A stretch of DNA of 14,608 nucleotides from an uncultured Oscillospiraceae bacterium (GTDB taxonomy: Bacteria > Bacillota > Clostridia > Oscillospirales > Oscillospiraceae), in contig CAJTVM010000068.1 of assembly GCA_910579595.1 (NCBI GenBank), positions 1 through 14,608 on the forward strand, read 5' to 3'. Numbering within the stretch: the first letter of the stretch is position 1; each line of letters starts with the position of its first letter. Under the pieces are notes generated by a model. The model ran no database searches and had not been told where the DNA came from. It worked only from the letters and a program-made list of their open reading frames with translations. This document shows, piece after piece, positions 13,674-14,608 of the stretch. The translations under genes and the position numbers were made by a program.

Positions 13674-14608
13674 CGTCATCAATTTTCAAGACCGCCATGA
13701 ACGCCTCGGTGGGCATCTGCACCGTGCCAAGGCTGCGCATCTTCTTCTTGCCCTCCTTCTGCTTCTCCAGAAGCTTCTTCTTCCGGGTGATGTCGCCGCC
13801 GTAGCACTTGGCCAGCACGTCCTTGCGCAGGGCCTTCAGCGTCTCCCGGGCGATGACCTTGCCGCCGATGGCCGCCTGGATGGGCACCTCGAACATCTGG
13901 CGGGGGATGTTCTCCTTCAGCTTTTCGCAAATCCGCCGCGCACGCTTGTACGCCTTTTCCCGGTGGGCGATAAAGGATAGGGCGTCCACCTGGTCGCCGT
14001 TGAGCAGCAGATCCACCTTCACCAGATCCGACGGGCGGTACTCGTCCAGCTCGTAGTCCAAGGAGGCATAGCCCCTTGTCTTGGCCTTCAGCGTATCGAA
14101 AAAGTCGTAAATGATCTCGTTGAGGGGCATGAGATAGCGGATCTCCACCAGGTGCGTGTCCAGATACTGCATATCCTTGTACTCCCCCCGGCGATCCTGG
14201 CACAGGGGCATGATGTTGCCCACGTAATCCGGCGGGGTGATGATGGACACGCTGGCGTATGGCTCGGTAGCCTCCTTGATGGCGCCGGGATCAGGATAGT
14301 TGTGAGGATTGTCCACCCGCACCACAGTACCATCAGTTTTTGTGACCTCATATATAACGGAGGGTAATGTGGTGATCAGATCCAGATCAAACTCCCGTTC
14401 CAGCCGCTCCTGGATGATCTCCATATGGAGCATTCCCAAAAAGCCGCAGCGAAATCCGAACCCCAGGGCGATGGACGACTCCGGCTCAAAGGACAGCGCC
14501 GCATCGTTAAGCTGGAGCTTTTCCAGCGCGTCCCGCAGGTCGGGGTACTTGCTGCCGTCCTCGGTGTACACGCCGCAGTACACCATGGCCTGGGCGGGGC
14601 GGTAGCCG
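13666..14608 (-). CDS. lepA: Elongation factor 4 (LepA), C-terminal half (5' end beyond the window)
   Basis: LepA/EF-4 is a ribosome-associated GTPase related to EF-G. The window holds its last 313 or so residues; the GTPase domain lies beyond the right edge. The reading frame is open to 14608 and begins GYRPAQAMVYCGVY. Recognisable parts are LEKLQLNDAALSFEPE, FGFRCGFLGMLHMEI, the EF-G-like ITPPDYVGNIMPLCQDRRGE, and the LepA-specific C-terminal domain with GGKVIARETLKALRKDVLAK and CYGGDITRKKKLLEKQKEGK. It ends KIDDEG with TGA at 13668-13666. The tail is duplicated just downstream (13415-13496) around a structured insert, so the present stop may belong to an acquired copy. Protein identity is certain; its intact N-terminus cannot be checked here. 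Confidence 0.97.
   Translation of the reverse strand, partial: GYRPAQAMVYCGVYTEDGSKYPDLRDALEKLQLNDAALSFEPESSIALGFGFRCGFLGMLHMEIIQERLEREFDLDLITTLPSVIYEVTKTDGTVVRVDNPHNYPDPGAIKEATEPYASVSIITPPDYVGNIMPLCQDRRGEYKDMQYLDTHLVEIRYLMPLNEIIYDFFDTLKAKTRGYASLDYELDEYRPSDLVKVDLLLNGDQVDALSFIAHREKAYKRARRICEKLKENIPRQMFEVPIQAAIGGKVIARETLKALRKDVLAKCYGGDITRKKKLLEKQKEGKKKMRSLGTVQMPTEAFMAVLKIDDEG

Noticed and set aside
13428..13682. An 84-codon minus-strand open frame spanning the insert and the orphan lepA tail
   Set aside because: It reads the lepA tail out of frame and consists of hairpin sequence; there is no good ribosome binding site or family resemblance.

Overview
The window looks like the chromosome of a GC-rich, Gram-positive Clostridia species, most likely Oscillospiraceae (the Flavonifractor/Intestinimonas/Oscillibacter type). 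Three things point there: the gene order L7Ae-like protein, rpsL, rpsG, fusA; the long Firmicutes form of S12; and strong AGGAGG-like ribosome binding sites combined with GC-rich codon use. The assignment is an inference from gene content; no rRNA gene or species marker is present.

Layout. (1) 1-1893, minus strand: the streptomycin operon, led by a small L7Ae/L30e-family RNA-binding protein, then rpsL, rpsG and the first 103 codons of fusA, under a near-consensus extended -10 promoter. The 277 nt between rpsL and rpsG are unusually rich in hairpins. (2) 2008-5220, plus strand: a three-gene ABC importer of the TrpXYZ-like class (lipoprotein, permease, ATPase) with its own consensus promoter, an attenuator-like hairpin after the lipoprotein gene, and two terminators. 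(3) 5221-8424, minus strand: a 1067-residue protein built almost entirely of Sel1-like repeats, with a clear three-repeat super-period. (4) 8758-10335, plus strand: an alanine/glycine:cation symporter, divergent from the Sel1 gene. (5) 10402-13381, minus strand: a tight operon of a cytosolic fusion of a ParB-like domain to a Bmp-type nucleoside-binding domain, a metallophosphoesterase with a divergent first motif, and the wreck of a small third gene. (6) 13415-14608, minus strand: the 3' part of lepA, followed by a 177-bp palindrome-rich insert and then a second copy of the last ~27 codons of lepA.

Two parts deserve most attention. The first is the lepA tail duplication around a structured insert. 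Part of that insert is repeated, in inverted orientation, just after the ABC operon, which points to a dispersed palindromic repeat family. The second is the Bmp/ParB-like + phosphoesterase + broken-gene operon, whose parts suggest intracellular nucleoside or nucleotide handling but whose function I cannot name. The translation genes, the importer and the symporter are ordinary housekeeping or transport functions.
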